Source of the DNA: Pyrobaculum ferrireducens
Lineage (GTDB): Archaea > Thermoproteota > Thermoprotei > Thermoproteales > Thermoproteaceae
Direction: 5' to 3'
Assembly: GCF_000234805.1 (NCBI RefSeq)
Contig: NC_016645.1
Coordinates: 124,001-188,000, forward strand
Length of the DNA: 64,000 nucleotides
Shown: positions 37,757 to 47,487 of the stretch, piece after piece
How positions within the stretch are numbered: the first letter of the stretch is position 1
Layout of the letters: every line of letters begins with the position of its first letter
The notes under the pieces: model-generated
What the model was told of the DNA's origin: nothing
The model's input: only the letters and a program-made list of their open reading frames with translations
Databases searched by the model: none
Translations under genes and position numbers: made by a program

Positions 37757-38872
37757 ATGTTTGACAAGATTAAGCCGATGACGGTGGGGCAGGAGAGGGC
37801 TGTGAACGTCTTGAGGGATCCTAACAACGAGCTGGTTGGCCTCTTCGGCCCGACGGGGACTGGGAAGTCGCTTATCAGCATCGCCTACGGCATATGGGCG
37901 GTGGAGGGCGGGAGGGCTAAGCGCCTCATCATCGCGAGGCCTATTGTAGATGTGGCGACTGGCGAGGTGCTGACGCCGGAGAAGCTTGGCGAGATGTACT
38001 ACCGCATCGCCGCGGCCTATCTCGAAGACATACTGGGGCCCTACGCCGAGAGGAGCTACATCGAGGGCTTGCTTAAGGAGGAGAAGGTGATTGTGACCGA
38101 CGTCTCCTATCTCAGGGGCCGCACTTTCGACGACAGCGTGATTTTTCTAGACGACGCGCAGAACGTGAGGCCTGAGAGCGCGGCTGAGATTTTGATAAGG
38201 CTGGGGAGGGGGAGTAGGATGATCGTCGCCGGCGACCCCATTTTCCAAAAGCCCACAGACGCGGAGAAGGACGGCGCAACCCTCCTCCGCGAGGCGCTTC
38301 TCGGCGAGGAGAAGGCCGAGGTGGTGGACCTGGGTGTTAAGGACATCGTAAGGCCCGGGGCGAGGCGGGGGATAAAGCTGGCGCTTGAGCTGAGGATGAG
38401 GAAGCGCCACCTCTCGGAGACGGAGAGGTATATATACGAAACCGCGAGGATATTCGCCCCGGACGCCGACATAATAACCGCGGTGGAGTTTAGAGCTGAC
38501 AAGGACTCCCTCGGCATTAAGGGGGAGAACGTTCCCGACGCCATTATTATCGTAAAGGAGGGGCAGCTGGGGAGGGTCGTGGGCCGGGGGGGTGAGCGTA
38601 TAAAGACGATTGAGGGGGAGGTGGGGGCGAGGCTTAGGCTTCTGGAGATGTCTCTGGACTTTAAACAGTGGATTAGGGCTATACACCCCGTGGGCTGGAT
38701 ATCTAAACATATAACAGATGTGGACTTCGCCGGGCCTGAGCTACAGGTGCAGGTAAGGAGGAGCGAATTCGGCGCATTTATTGGACAGAGGGGCGCCTAT
38801 ATACGTCTAATCGACAGGGTGTTTAGAAGGCTCTTCGGCATAGGCGTAAGGGCCGTCGAGGCGGAAGAATAA
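37757..38872 (+). CDS. PhoH-like ATPase with C-terminal KH domains
   Basis: 371 residues from ATG 37757. The P-loop GLFGPTGTGKSL (about residue 30), Walker B VIFLDDAQNV and the sensor motif MIVAGDPIFQ are those of PhoH ATPases. Residues about 265-370 contain two GxxG loops (VVGRGGERIKTIEG and FIGQRGAYIRLID) of KH RNA-binding domains. An RNA-linked ATPase or helicase role is expected; the partner is unknown. The frame is open upstream to 37616, but that region belongs to the opposite Nudix gene. Confidence 0.85.
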   Translation: MFDKIKPMTVGQERAVNVLRDPNNELVGLFGPTGTGKSLISIAYGIWAVEGGRAKRLIIARPIVDVATGEVLTPEKLGEMYYRIAAAYLEDILGPYAERSYIEGLLKEEKVIVTDVSYLRGRTFDDSVIFLDDAQNVRPESAAEILIRLGRGSRMIVAGDPIFQKPTDAEKDGATLLREALLGEEKAEVVDLGVKDIVRPGARRGIKLALELRMRKRHLSETERYIYETARIFAPDADIITAVEFRADKDSLGIKGENVPDAIIIVKEGQLGRVVGRGGERIKTIEGEVGARLRLLEMSLDFKQWIRAIHPVGWISKHITDVDFAGPELQVQVRRSEFGAFIGQRGAYIRLIDRVFRRLFGIGVRAVEAEE

Positions 38873-38900
38873 ATAAAAACACCGGATAGGCACCTCAGTA

Positions 38901-39896
38901 ATGAGGGGGTATCTACTGAAGAATTTTAAAGAGCCCCCCAGTCTTGTGGAGTTGGAGAAACCCAAACCGGGGCCGGGGAGGGTTTTGGTTAAAGTCGCCG
39001 CGGCTGGAGTTTGCTATAGAGACTACCTGGCGCTACAGGGCTTTCAAAGGGTGAAGTTGCCCATGGTCCCCGGTCATGAATTTGCCGGGGTGGTGGAGGA
39101 GGTGGGCGAGGGAGTCGACGAGTTTAAGCCGGGCGACGCGGTGGCTGGGATGATATATGAATTCTGCGGCGAGTGTGAATTCTGCAGAACGGGGAGGGAG
39201 TACCTCTGTAGAAGCAGAAAGGTATACGGCGAGGACCTGCCGGGGGCCTTTGCCGAGTACATCTCTGCGGATAGGAAATCGCTTGTGAAGATCCCGCCTG
39301 GCGTATCTCTCGAGGCGGCTTCCTATGCCGCATGTGTCTTGTCCACCGTGGTTAGGGGCGTGAGGAAGATAGGCGTCTCCCCCGGCCGCCAGATTTTAGT
39401 CACGGGGGCGGGAGGCGGCGTGGGGATACACGCGGTGCAGATCGCCAAGGCATACGGCGCGAGGGTTGTGGCTGTTACAAGCCCCCAGAAGGCTGAATAC
39501 GTGGCTAAATACGCAGACCACGTGATCACTGGGAAATCTTTTGCTGACGAGGTTAAGAAACTAGGGGGCGCGGACGGCGCTGTTGAGTCAGTCGGAGGAC
39601 CTACGCTGGAGCAGACTATACGCGCCGTGAACTGGGGCGGCAGGATAGCACTGATAGGCAACGTAGATCCCCAGCCGACTCCCATCGCGCTGGGCCTCCT
39701 AATCCTAAAGGAGGTGGAGCTCCTCCCCGTACTGCAGGGAGGGAGGGCGGATTTGCAAGAGGCTCTTCGGCTACTGGCGACAGGCGCCGTGAAGCCCGTG
39801 TACACAACCCACAGCTTTGCCGAATTGCCTAGGTTGCTGGAGGAGACCCCCAAGGCATCTCACATCGGCAGGAGAGTTGTCAAGATCGGCAACTAG
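38901..39896 (+). CDS. Medium-chain reductase, acryloyl-CoA reductase-like
   Basis: 331 residues. The MDR fold is clear: GVCYRDYLALQGF (catalytic-domain start), GHEFAGVVEEVGEGVD, the structural zinc lobe CGECEFCRTGREYLC and the NADP motif VTGAGGGVGIHAVQIAKAYG. The pattern CYRDxxxLQG and WGGRIALIGNVDP resemble the Sulfolobus acryloyl-CoA reductase of the 3-hydroxypropionate route as I remember it, so a CoA-ester or quinone-type enal reductase is likelier than an alcohol dehydrogenase. It begins 28 nt after the PhoH gene and may share its transcript. Confidence 0.8.
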   Translation: MRGYLLKNFKEPPSLVELEKPKPGPGRVLVKVAAAGVCYRDYLALQGFQRVKLPMVPGHEFAGVVEEVGEGVDEFKPGDAVAGMIYEFCGECEFCRTGREYLCRSRKVYGEDLPGAFAEYISADRKSLVKIPPGVSLEAASYAACVLSTVVRGVRKIGVSPGRQILVTGAGGGVGIHAVQIAKAYGARVVAVTSPQKAEYVAKYADHVITGKSFADEVKKLGGADGAVESVGGPTLEQTIRAVNWGGRIALIGNVDPQPTPIALGLLILKEVELLPVLQGGRADLQEALRLLATGAVKPVYTTHSFAELPRLLEETPKASHIGRRVVKIGN

Positions 39897-39929
39897 ACCT
39901 GCGGTGTCTGAGCCAGGTGTAGATTATCA

Positions 39930-39950
39930 CAGCCGCGAGGAGCGCGGCTG
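39930..39950. terminator. Hairpin between convergent genes
   Basis: A perfect 8-bp stem cagccgcg / cgcggctg with a 5-nt loop lies in the 57-bp gap between the reductase (+) and galE (-) stops. It may terminate or stabilise transcripts from both sides, although archaeal terminators usually need T runs, absent here. Confidence 0.4.
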
Positions 39951-39953
39951 ATA

Positions 39954-40898
39954 TTACAGTGTCCGCCATAGCTCCCTCGCCAAATCCTCGGCTGTTTTCC
40001 TCACGGCCTCCGCGCTGGTCATAGTCGGCCTCCAGCCCGTCAGCTTCATCAGCTTTGATATTGACAGCGTCATGTATTTAACATCGCCTGGCCACCCCCT
40101 CCCGTCTTCAGTCGCCGGCACTAGCTTAATCTCGGGCCTTAGGCCGAGGACCTCAGACACTATCTTGGCGATGTCGAGAACTCTAACGGCGTCTAGATTC
40201 CCCACGTTGAGCGCCATGTACGGCTCCTTCTCCTCTTCGAGTTTCTGCCAAGCTTGGATAGTGGCGTCCATGGCGTCTGTTATGTAGAGGTAGCTCTTTC
40301 TCTGGGTGCCGTCGCCCAGCACCTCCAGCACGTTGGGGTTTTTTCTAAGCTTCATAATGAAGTCGTATATGACGCCGTGCCTAAGCCTGGGGCCCACTAT
40401 GTTGGCGTATCTAATCGCTAGACATTTAATTCCGTAGAGCCTGGCGTACGTGGCGCACATAACCTCCCCCGCCGCCTTGGCGGCGCCGTAGACGGAAATC
40501 GGCTTATAAGGCGCCTCCTCCGGCGTCGGTATAACCTCGGCGTCGCCGTACACAGTGGACGACGAGGCGAATACCACAGTCTTCACCCCCGTCTGCCTCG
40601 CCCACTCAAGCACGTTAAAAGTGGCGAGTACGTTCTCATTGAAGTGAACCACAGGCTCGGTTGTGGATAGTCTAACCTCTGGATTAGCCGCGAAGTGGAA
40701 GACCACCTCCCCGCGTATGCCGACGCCCCAGTCGGCGTCTTTTAAATCTCTTACATGCAACTCGGCGGCTTTGTTTACAAACTCCCTCCTCCCACTTGAC
40801 AAGTTATCCACCACCGCCACGTCATGCCCCATCTCCACCAAGCGATCCACTAGGTGGCTCCCGATGAAGCCTGCCCCGCCCGTGACGACAATTCTCAT
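39954..40898 (-). CDS. galE: UDP-glucose 4-epimerase (NAD-dependent)
   Basis: 314 residues from ATG 40898, chosen because TATA aataaatag lies 22 nt above; an in-frame GTG at 40910 is too close to it. Extended SDR: MRIVVTGGAGFIGSHLVDRL, the SSSTVYGDA loop with catalytic Ser/Thr and YGAAKAAGE with Tyr-x3-Lys. It interconverts UDP-glucose and UDP-galactose, or related sugars, for glycans. A Pyrobaculum GalE of this short type has been studied structurally. It follows aroA but has its own promoter. Confidence 0.9.
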   Translation of the reverse strand: MRIVVTGGAGFIGSHLVDRLVEMGHDVAVVDNLSSGRREFVNKAAELHVRDLKDADWGVGIRGEVVFHFAANPEVRLSTTEPVVHFNENVLATFNVLEWARQTGVKTVVFASSSTVYGDAEVIPTPEEAPYKPISVYGAAKAAGEVMCATYARLYGIKCLAIRYANIVGPRLRHGVIYDFIMKLRKNPNVLEVLGDGTQRKSYLYITDAMDATIQAWQKLEEEKEPYMALNVGNLDAVRVLDIAKIVSEVLGLRPEIKLVPATEDGRGWPGDVKYMTLSISKLMKLTGWRPTMTSAEAVRKTAEDLARELWRTL

Positions 40899-40917
40899 GC
40901 CTCTCCCCACGCGCCGG

Positions 40918-42132
40918 CTATTTATTGATTTCCCCCGCGGCGAAGTACAACACAGCCGAGGGCCAGGACTTGGCGACGGGTCCTATATCGTCTACGCAGC
41001 CTCCCACGATTCTAGACGCGGCCAGCGCCATTAGCCCAATTCGGTGATCTCCATGTGTTTTGAACTCCACTCCTCTACGCCTGGGGGGGCCGCGGATGTG
41101 CAGAGCCCCGTCTCTATACTGGACTTCTACGCCGAGCCTCTCCAAGATGTCGGCGACTGTTGCTATCCTATCGCTCTCCTTGAAGCGTAGATGTTCTACG
41201 CCTCTTATAGTCGATACGTCGTCTACGACGGCGGCGGCTAGCGCCACCGGCATCACCAAGTCGGGGTTTCCGCCTAGATCCACCTCGACACCCTTTGTAA
41301 ATGCTCCCCTAGCCTTGACCACGTGACCATCATAACTGACGTCTGCCCCCATGGCTCTGAAGATATCTACAAGCGTAGCGTCGAGCTTAGTTAGGCGGCC
41401 TGTCAGCTCGACCTCTCCGCCGGTGGCCACCGCCGCCACAGCCAGGTATGAGGCTAGGCTGAAGTCCCCCGGCACGTCCACCTCCCCGGGGCTCCTCAGC
41501 CCGCCGTCTACTGCAACGCCGTCGCCGAGCTCGACCTTGGCGCCGAAAAGCCTCAACACATCTGCCGTGGCTTCTACAAAACTCCACGACTTCCTCTCGC
41601 CGACGGGCGTAATTACGCCGCCCTCCCCAGCCGCGGCTAGGAACATCAAGCCGGATATGTATTGAGAAGAGACGTCGGCCCTTACCTCAACTCTAAACCT
41701 CCCCAGCCTTCTGCCCCGTATAACCACGGCACCTGGTAACTTAACCACTTCCGTCAGCTTCCTCAACACGGCTATTAAGTCGTCTATCGGCCTCCCCCTG
41801 AGGGTGCCTCCGAAGTAGACAGCGGTTACGCCGGGCACGCCGGCGTAGAGGGCGACGGCTGTTCTAAGCGTGAAGCCGCTCTCGCCCACGCTGAAGGCTC
41901 TGAAGAAGTCCGGCTCACGTCGAGAGACGACAACGTCGCTCCCCCTCACCCTAAGGACTGAGATGGGCTGTATGGCCCTGAGCATAGCCACAGCGTCGTC
42001 GCTCCACTCGACGCCCCTCACGACGGTCTCCCCCTCGGCCAGCGCCGAGGCGAGGAGAAGCCTCTGCGCCATCGGCTTCGAGGGGGGCATCGCGAACCTC
42101 CCCTCTAGACGCCCAGCCTCAAGACAGTACAT
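40918..42132 (-). CDS. aroA: 3-phosphoshikimate 1-carboxyvinyltransferase (EPSP synthase)
   Basis: 404 residues. The PEP/shikimate-3-P residues are visible: [20 protein letters not shown] (the 'SKS..R' loop with Lys and Arg), [12 protein letters not shown] (the 'GN.GT..R' equivalent) and the C-terminal [19 protein letters not shown] plus [16 protein letters not shown]. It joins PEP to shikimate 3-phosphate. Its start overlaps aroB by 14 nt, the last of a four-gene operon tktA-tktB-aroB-aroA. Confidence 0.95.
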   Translation of the reverse strand: MYCLEAGRLEGRFAMPPSKPMAQRLLLASALAEGETVVRGVEWSDDAVAMLRAIQPISVLRVRGSDVVVSRREPDFFRAFSVGESGFTLRTAVALYAGVPGVTAVYFGGTLRGRPIDDLIAVLRKLTEVVKLPGAVVIRGRRLGRFRVEVRADVSSQYISGLMFLAAAGEGGVITPVGERKSWSFVEATADVLRLFGAKVELGDGVAVDGGLRSPGEVDVPGDFSLASYLAVAAVATGGEVELTGRLTKLDATLVDIFRAMGADVSYDGHVVKARGAFTKGVEVDLGGNPDLVMPVALAAAVVDDVSTIRGVEHLRFKESDRIATVADILERLGVEVQYRDGALHIRGPPRRRGVEFKTHGDHRIGLMALAASRIVGGCVDDIGPVAKSWPSAVLYFAAGEINK

Positions 42133-43141
42133 ACTCCACAGCCCCGGCCACCTCCCCCGGCCTCAGCCTCTCTAGAAACCACCTGCCGGGCCTAACCACC
42201 ACCGGGACGTATATGTAGTCCCCCCTCCTCTTCTTGTCGTACCTAACGAGGCTCTTAGCCGCCTCGACCTGCTCTCTGTCGGCCTTAACCTCCGTGGGGA
42301 GTCCGAACGCGGCGAGGAGGGCCCTCACCTCCTCGGCGTATCTCTCGGCTAGGTACCCGAGCTTCGCCCACAGGCGGAGCTCTGCGACGATGCCAAGCGA
42401 CACGGCCTCGCCGTGTAGCAAGCCGAGGACGCGCTCCAATGCGTGGCCCACCGTGTGGCCGACGTTCAGCACCTGCCTAATCCCCCTCTCCTCGAACTCG
42501 TCAGCCTCCACCACAGCCGCCTTCAGCCTAAGGGAGCGGAAAACCGCCTCCTCAAGCTCGGCTTCAGATCTCCCGAGGAGGGGGTCGACGTTGCGCATGA
42601 GCCATTCGTAGAAGTCGCCGTCCAGCGCCACTCCGTACTTGACGACCTCGGCAAAGGCAGAGACGTAGATCCTCTGCGGCAGTGAGCTGATCCACTCCAA
42701 GTCGCTGAGAACCGCGGCGGGTTGGTGAAACACCCCCACGAGGTTCTTCACAGGGCCCCAGTCCACCGCGCCTTTGCCACCCAGCGCGGCGTCCACCATG
42801 GCCAGTAGCGTAGTGGGGACCTGGACTAGGCGTATGCCCCTCATATACGTCCCCGCGGCAAAGGTGGCCAGGTCGAGCAGGGCCCCCCCGCCCACTGCCA
42901 CGAGGGTGGAGCTCCTGTCGGCCTCTGCGTCGTGGAGGAACTGATATACCTGAGTCAACACATCGAGGCTTTTTACAGACTCCCCGCCTCTCAGCACCAG
43001 GGCGGGCGCGCCGGGGAGGGGGTTTCTAAGCCCCTCCTCAATTACAACCACCGGCCTTTCCACGTAATCGCTATAGTTGACCCCCCTCCCCACCACCACC
43101 TCTGTGACCCCCCTGCTGTGTCGGTAGTAAAACCTCCTCAT
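42119..43141 (-). CDS. aroB: 3-dehydroquinate synthase
   Basis: 340 residues. NAD and metal motifs: [40 protein letters not shown] and [11 protein letters not shown] (zinc His), with [10 protein letters not shown]. It converts DAHP to 3-dehydroquinate. This is the classical AroB, not the archaeal AroB' used with the ADH route, consistent with the DAHP synthase at 45954. ATG 43141 overlaps the tktB stop by 4 nt. Confidence 0.95.
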   Translation of the reverse strand: MRRFYYRHSRGVTEVVVGRGVNYSDYVERPVVVIEEGLRNPLPGAPALVLRGGESVKSLDVLTQVYQFLHDAEADRSSTLVAVGGGALLDLATFAAGTYMRGIRLVQVPTTLLAMVDAALGGKGAVDWGPVKNLVGVFHQPAAVLSDLEWISSLPQRIYVSAFAEVVKYGVALDGDFYEWLMRNVDPLLGRSEAELEEAVFRSLRLKAAVVEADEFEERGIRQVLNVGHTVGHALERVLGLLHGEAVSLGIVAELRLWAKLGYLAERYAEEVRALLAAFGLPTEVKADREQVEAAKSLVRYDKKRRGDYIYVPVVVRPGRWFLERLRPGEVAGAVEYVLS

Positions 43142-44082
43142 CTCAGCTTAACCAACTCCTCCGCCCTCGCCGCTATGTTCTCAGGCGTGAGGCCGAAGTA
43201 CTGATACAGCTCCTGGGGGCTTTTGGCTGTCCTCCCGTAGGACTTAAGCCCCATTATAGCCATCTTAGTAGGCCTAGTCTGCGATAGATACTCGGCGACT
43301 GCGGAGCCGAAGCCGCCGTAGACCATGTGCTCCTCCACGGTCAACACAGCGCCGGTAGAGGCGGCGTATTTCTCAACGGCGGAGTAGTCCAGCGGCTTCA
43401 CAGTGGGGAAGTGCACAACGGCGGCGGAAACCCCCCTGTCTCTCAACAACTGGGCCGCCTCCACGGCGAAGGGCAACACAGCCCCCGTGGTGAATATAGC
43501 CACGTCGCCCCCATCCGCGACTGTGTAGGCCCGCCCCACCTCAAACCTGTCGTATAGCCCGCAGGTGGTGGGTATGTGGAAATCCCTCCCCACCCTTATG
43601 TAGACAGGCCCCTTCAAAGCCGCCGAGGCCGTGACGGCCTTGTACACCTCGCAGGAATCAGCCGGGGCGATCACCGTGAAATTCGGCAGGACCCGGAATA
43701 GGGCTATGTCCTCCAGCGCCTGGTGGGAGGGGCCGTCGTACGCATCTGCGAAGCCTGCATGTGTCCCCACTAGGCGCACCGGCAGGGCGAGCCTATCGAC
43801 GGAGTTCCTCGCCTGCTCCCACGCCCTTGTCATAAAGGCGGCGAAGGTCAGGGCGTAGGGCATAAACCCTGCTATGGCCAGCCCTGCGGCGATGCCCACC
43901 AGCGCCTGCTCCGCGATGCCAACGTTGAAAAACCTCTCGGGATGCCTCTCGGCGAAGAACTTGGCGCGGGTCGTCTCTCCAGTGTCGGCTACGAGGACGA
44001 CGACGTCTTGCCTCAAGTCGCCTAGATCTGCCAGAGCCCGCCCCAGCGCCTCCCTAGGGGTTAAAGACTCTATGTCTAGCAT
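43138..44082 (-). CDS. Transketolase, C-terminal subunit
   Basis: 314 residues. The pyrimidine-binding domain has [19 protein letters not shown] with the catalytic Glu, and the last domain follows ([18 protein letters not shown]). Archaea often split transketolase into two proteins. The enzyme supplies erythrose 4-phosphate, one of the two DAHP synthase substrates, which explains its place ahead of aroB. It overlaps the N-terminal subunit by 7 nt. Confidence 0.93.
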   Translation of the reverse strand: MLDIESLTPREALGRALADLGDLRQDVVVLVADTGETTRAKFFAERHPERFFNVGIAEQALVGIAAGLAIAGFMPYALTFAAFMTRAWEQARNSVDRLALPVRLVGTHAGFADAYDGPSHQALEDIALFRVLPNFTVIAPADSCEVYKAVTASAALKGPVYIRVGRDFHIPTTCGLYDRFEVGRAYTVADGGDVAIFTTGAVLPFAVEAAQLLRDRGVSAAVVHFPTVKPLDYSAVEKYAASTGAVLTVEEHMVYGGFGSAVAEYLSQTRPTKMAIMGLKSYGRTAKSPQELYQYFGLTPENIAARAEELVKLR

Positions 44083-44879
44083 ATATTCCCCGCGTATCTA
44101 AGGGCGTCGTCTCTCGAAAGCCTCTGCTTAGCGGTGTCCTCTATCTCGGCCACCCCCCTCCCCCTCACCGTCTTTGCAATAATCACGGCTGGCCTCCCGG
44201 CGTTTTCGGCCTTCTCTAGAGCAGATATTATCTGACCGACGTCGTGGCCGTCTACCTCAAACACCTCGTAGCCCAGCGACTTAAACCTACCTGCCAGATC
44301 TCCCTTTCTCAAAACCTCCTCGCTGTGTCCGTCTAGCTGCACTCCGTTGAAGTCGACGATGGTGATTAGGTTAGTCAAGCCATAGTGAGCCGCCACGGCA
44401 AAGGACTCCCAGCTCTGCCCCTCGTCAAGCTCCCCGTCGCCCACCACTAGATAGACTCTGCCCTTCTCGCCTCTGATCTTCAGGCCGAGGGCCAGCCCCA
44501 CGGCGAGGCTAATACCCTGCCCCAGCGATCCTGAGTTCGCCACGTCTACAAAAGGCGTGTCCACCTCTGGGTGGTTCTGGAGGCGGCTCCCAAGGCTGCC
44601 GGTCTCCCTAAGCTCGTCGAGGGTGAGGTAGCCCATGGCGGCGGCCAGGGCGTAGACAGCGTGTATGGCGTGCCCCTTCGACAGCACGAAGTAGTTCCGG
44701 TTGTGCACCCCGTTGGCCATGTTGAACTTTACGCGTCCGGTGCCGTACAGCGCCGCCACTATCTCCATAACCGAGAGGGAGGAGCCGAGGTGTATGCCGG
44801 GATCGTAGCCGGCCATCAACACGACGTACTTCCTAGCCTTGCAGATCAGAGGCTCAAGCTCAGAGGCTCTCCTCTCCAC
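44076..44879 (-). CDS. Transketolase, N-terminal (ThDP-binding) subunit
   Basis: 267 residues from GTG 44879. It has the ThDP motif VVGDGELDEGQSWE through IVDFNGVQLDG, and the N-terminal GYDPGIHLGSSLSVMEIVAALY. Start choice is uncertain: the frame is open far upstream, a TATA-like ttaaatat lies at about 44925-44932, and an ATG at about 44904 in another frame would fit a leaderless start if the G4 run near 44885 were G5. With GTG 44879 the N-terminus (VERRASELEPLICKARKY) looks normal for the family. First gene of the aroB-aroA operon. Confidence 0.88.
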   Translation of the reverse strand: MERRASELEPLICKARKYVVLMAGYDPGIHLGSSLSVMEIVAALYGTGRVKFNMANGVHNRNYFVLSKGHAIHAVYALAAAMGYLTLDELRETGSLGSRLQNHPEVDTPFVDVANSGSLGQGISLAVGLALGLKIRGEKGRVYLVVGDGELDEGQSWESFAVAAHYGLTNLITIVDFNGVQLDGHSEEVLRKGDLAGRFKSLGYEVFEVDGHDVGQIISALEKAENAGRPAVIIAKTVRGRGVAEIEDTAKQRLSRDDALRYAGNIC

Positions 44880-44979
44880 CCCGACAGCAGATACCCCTGG
44901 GACATGTAACTGACGAAAATAGCCATATTTAACCTTTGACCTAGGCAACATCTTAATAAATAGGTGAGGTGGCTCCTCT

Positions 44980-45927
44980 ATGGAGAAGCTTTTGAGAAAT
45001 ATAGAAGAGGTGGTGACCGTCGAGGAGTTTAAGGCGCTGAGAGGCGGCTTGGCGTATCTAGGCTTCGAGCCTCTGTGGCCTATACACATCGGGTGGCTTA
45101 TCTGGGCCTACAAGCTGGCGGAGCTCAAGGAGGCTGGCTTCGACGTGGTGGTGCTGGTTGCTACGTGGCACGCGTGGATAAACGACAAGGGGTCTGTGGA
45201 GGAGCTGAGGGCCCAGGGCGAGAAGATCAGGGCCGTGCTGGATAAAATCGGCAGGTTTAGATATGTCTACGGCGACGAGGTGGCGAAAGACCCCAGGTAC
45301 TGGGAGCTGGTGGTGAAGATCGCAAAGGAGACTTCTCTGGCTAGGGTGAGGAGGGCCACGCCTGTCATGGGGAGGCGGGCTGAGGAGGTGGAGCTAGACT
45401 TCTCCAAGTTGCTATACCCCATTATGCAGGTAGCCGACATCTTCTACCTAGGGGTGGACGTGGCGGTGGGGGGCATGGACCAGCGGAGGGCCCACATGCT
45501 GGCCCGCGACGTGGCGGAGAAGCTGGGCTTCAAGAAGCCTGTGGCGCTTCACACTCCGATAATAACATCGCTGTCCGGCACCGGCAGGATGGAGGGTAGC
45601 CACAGAGAGATAGACGAGGTCTACGCCATGTATAAAATGTCCAAGTCGAAGCCCCAGAGCGCCATATTTATAACCGACTCGGAGGAGGAGGTGAGGCGCA
45701 AGGTGTGGGCCGCCTACTGCCCCCCAAAGGAGACTAGATTCAACCCGGTGTTTGAAATAGCGGCTTACCTCTTAATTCCGTACGGAGGGCCTCTGGAGGT
45801 CGGCGGGAGGAGGTACGAATCAGCCGAGGCGCTAGAGAAAGACTACAGGGAGGGGATCGCGACGCCCCAAGCCCTAAAAGAGGCGGTCTCCGCAGCCCTC
45901 GTGGAGCTTCTCACAAAGCTGAAATAG
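44980..45927 (+). CDS. tyrS: Tyrosyl-tRNA synthetase
   Basis: 315 residues from ATG 44980, 19 nt below TATA ttaataaat. Class I features: YLGFEPLWPIHIGW (the HIGH motif reads HIGW), YPIMQVADIFYLGVDVAVGG, MDQRRAHMLAR and YKMSKSKP (KMSKS). Layout and length match the archaeal/eukaryal TyrRS that lacks the bacterial S4 domain. The segment after the HIGH region (ATWHAWINDKGS) replaces the usual 'ADLHAYLNQKG'. It diverges from the transketolase operon and precedes aroG by 26 nt, linking tyrosine charging with its synthesis. Confidence 0.9.
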   Translation: MEKLLRNIEEVVTVEEFKALRGGLAYLGFEPLWPIHIGWLIWAYKLAELKEAGFDVVVLVATWHAWINDKGSVEELRAQGEKIRAVLDKIGRFRYVYGDEVAKDPRYWELVVKIAKETSLARVRRATPVMGRRAEEVELDFSKLLYPIMQVADIFYLGVDVAVGGMDQRRAHMLARDVAEKLGFKKPVALHTPIITSLSGTGRMEGSHREIDEVYAMYKMSKSKPQSAIFITDSEEEVRRKVWAAYCPPKETRFNPVFEIAAYLLIPYGGPLEVGGRRYESAEALEKDYREGIATPQALKEAVSAALVELLTKLK

Positions 45928-45953
45928 CTATAAAGACCGAGGTTTCTCTACAT

Positions 45954-46940
45954 ATGCTCTATATCGCCGACACGCGTGAGAGGGGGCGCGCGTTGAGGGA
46001 GGAGATAGAGTCCAGGGGCATCCCGGCGTGGTATGTAGAGCTCTGGGGCAACTACATAGTGGCCACGCCGCCCGGCTCCAAAGTCGAGGGGCTGAAGACG
46101 CCCGTTAAGGCCGTGGTGGATCTGAAAACCGACTACCAGCTGGTCTCTAGACAGTGGAAGCGCGACCCCACGCCGGTCAAGATTGGGGATAGGGAAATTA
46201 AAGAGGGGAAGATCTTCATAATAGCAGGGCCCTGCTCTGTGGAGACAGAGGAGCAGATCTTGTCGACGGCTAAAGTGGTGAAGGAGGCCGGCGGCGACGC
46301 GCTGAGAGGCGGCGCCTTCAAGCCCAGGACAAGCCCGTATACCTTCCAGGGGCTCGGCGAGAGAGGCCTCGTCCTCTTAGCCAAGGCGAGAGACGCCACG
46401 GGCCTCCCCATCACCACCGAGCTGATGGATCCTGAGGACCTCCCCCTGGTGGCTAAGTACGCAGACGCCATCCAGGTGGGGGCGCGGAATATGCAGAACT
46501 TCACCCTTCTTAAAAAACTGGGGCGGGCGGGGAAGCCCGTACTGCTCAAGAGGGGGTTTGGAAATACGATAGATGAGTGGTTGCTGGCGGCGGAGTACGT
46601 AGCGCTACACGGCAACGGCGACGTGGTGCTTGTGGAGAGGGGCATAAGGACGTTTGACAGAACTCTTAGATTTACTCTAGACGTGGGGGCCATTGCCTAC
46701 GCCAAGCAACAGACACACCTGCCGGTCATCGGCGACCCCAGCCACCCAGCCGGCGACAGGCGCTACGTAATACCGCTAGCCCTCGCCATACTCGCCGCGG
46801 GGGCGGACGGCCTAATAGTCGAGGTGCATCCAGATCCCGACAAGGCGTGGAGCGACGCCAAGCAGCAGCTCACCTTTGACCAGTTTAGAGAGCTGGTGGC
46901 CAAGGCTAGGGAGCTGGCGAGGGCCCTGGGCAGGTCTTAG
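45954..46940 (+). CDS. aroG: 3-deoxy-7-phosphoheptulonate (DAHP) synthase, type I-beta
   Basis: 328 residues. An N-terminal ferredoxin-like segment (1-75) precedes the barrel: IFIIAGPCSVETEEQI, LRGGAFKPRTSPYTFQGLG, AIQVGARNMQNFTLLKKLG, LLKRGFGNTIDEWL and VIGDPSHPAGDRRY with metal-binding Cys, His and Glu. It condenses PEP and erythrose 4-phosphate, the first step of the pathway. The N-terminal extension is of the type linked to feedback regulation in related enzymes. Its end overlaps the convergent mocA-like gene by 35 nt. Confidence 0.93.
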   Translation: MLYIADTRERGRALREEIESRGIPAWYVELWGNYIVATPPGSKVEGLKTPVKAVVDLKTDYQLVSRQWKRDPTPVKIGDREIKEGKIFIIAGPCSVETEEQILSTAKVVKEAGGDALRGGAFKPRTSPYTFQGLGERGLVLLAKARDATGLPITTELMDPEDLPLVAKYADAIQVGARNMQNFTLLKKLGRAGKPVLLKRGFGNTIDEWLLAAEYVALHGNGDVVLVERGIRTFDRTLRFTLDVGAIAYAKQQTHLPVIGDPSHPAGDRRYVIPLALAILAAGADGLIVEVHPDPDKAWSDAKQQLTFDQFRELVAKARELARALGRS

Positions 46941-47487
46941 AGGCGAGTTTTTCCAAATCCTCCGGCGTGTCGACGTCTATAACCACGCCTGGATCCTCCA
47001 CCTCGACATAGGCCACGGGCACGGCGCCGAGGAGAGCCCTCAGCCCAACGTCCCCCGCGAGCCCCAGCGCCAGCCCGTAGACATCTCTAGCAGAGGCCAC
47101 CGGGTTCCCCCTAGCCCCCCTATACACAGGCACGGCCAAGCCAGATCTGCAAGCCTCTGTAACTCTGCGTACTGTGTAGGGGGAGACACACGGCATGTCG
47201 CCGAGCATCCACACAATACAAGGCTTGTCGTACAACGCGGCTACGGCCGCCTTTACGCTTGTGGACAGCCCGCCTCTCCACCACGGGTTGTAGATAACGC
47301 CAGCGAGGGGGCCCGCGGCCTCCGCCACCTCCCGCCTATTGACCACAATATACGTCTCGAGATCCGCCTCCCGCAACGCCTCAGCGGGCCACCAGACCAG
47401 CGGCCGCCCTCTGAAGTTTGTCAAAAGCTTGTCGCCGCCGAAGCGCGTGGATCCGCCGGCCGCGAGGACGACGCCTACACACCTCAC
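46906..47487 (-). CDS. MocA/MobA-like cytidylyltransferase
   Basis: 193 residues. The nucleotide-binding start VGVVLAAGGSTRFGGDKLL has the LAAGxSxRxG-K pattern, followed by the metal-binding MLGDMPCVSP. It lies directly downstream of, and overlaps by 4 nt, the molybdenum hydroxylase large-subunit gene. The context favours a MocA-type role (CTP:molybdopterin cytidylyltransferase) that matures the cofactor of that enzyme. Confidence 0.85.
   Translation of the reverse strand: MRCVGVVLAAGGSTRFGGDKLLTNFRGRPLVWWPAEALREADLETYIVVNRREVAEAAGPLAGVIYNPWWRGGLSTSVKAAVAALYDKPCIVWMLGDMPCVSPYTVRRVTEACRSGLAVPVYRGARGNPVASARDVYGLALGLAGDVGLRALLGAVPVAYVEVEDPGVVIDVDTPEDLEKLASKTCPGPSPAP

Noticed and set aside
44880-45089. 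Long N-terminal extension of the transketolase N-subunit
   Set aside because: It runs through the divergent tyrS promoter and coding region and has no family similarity.
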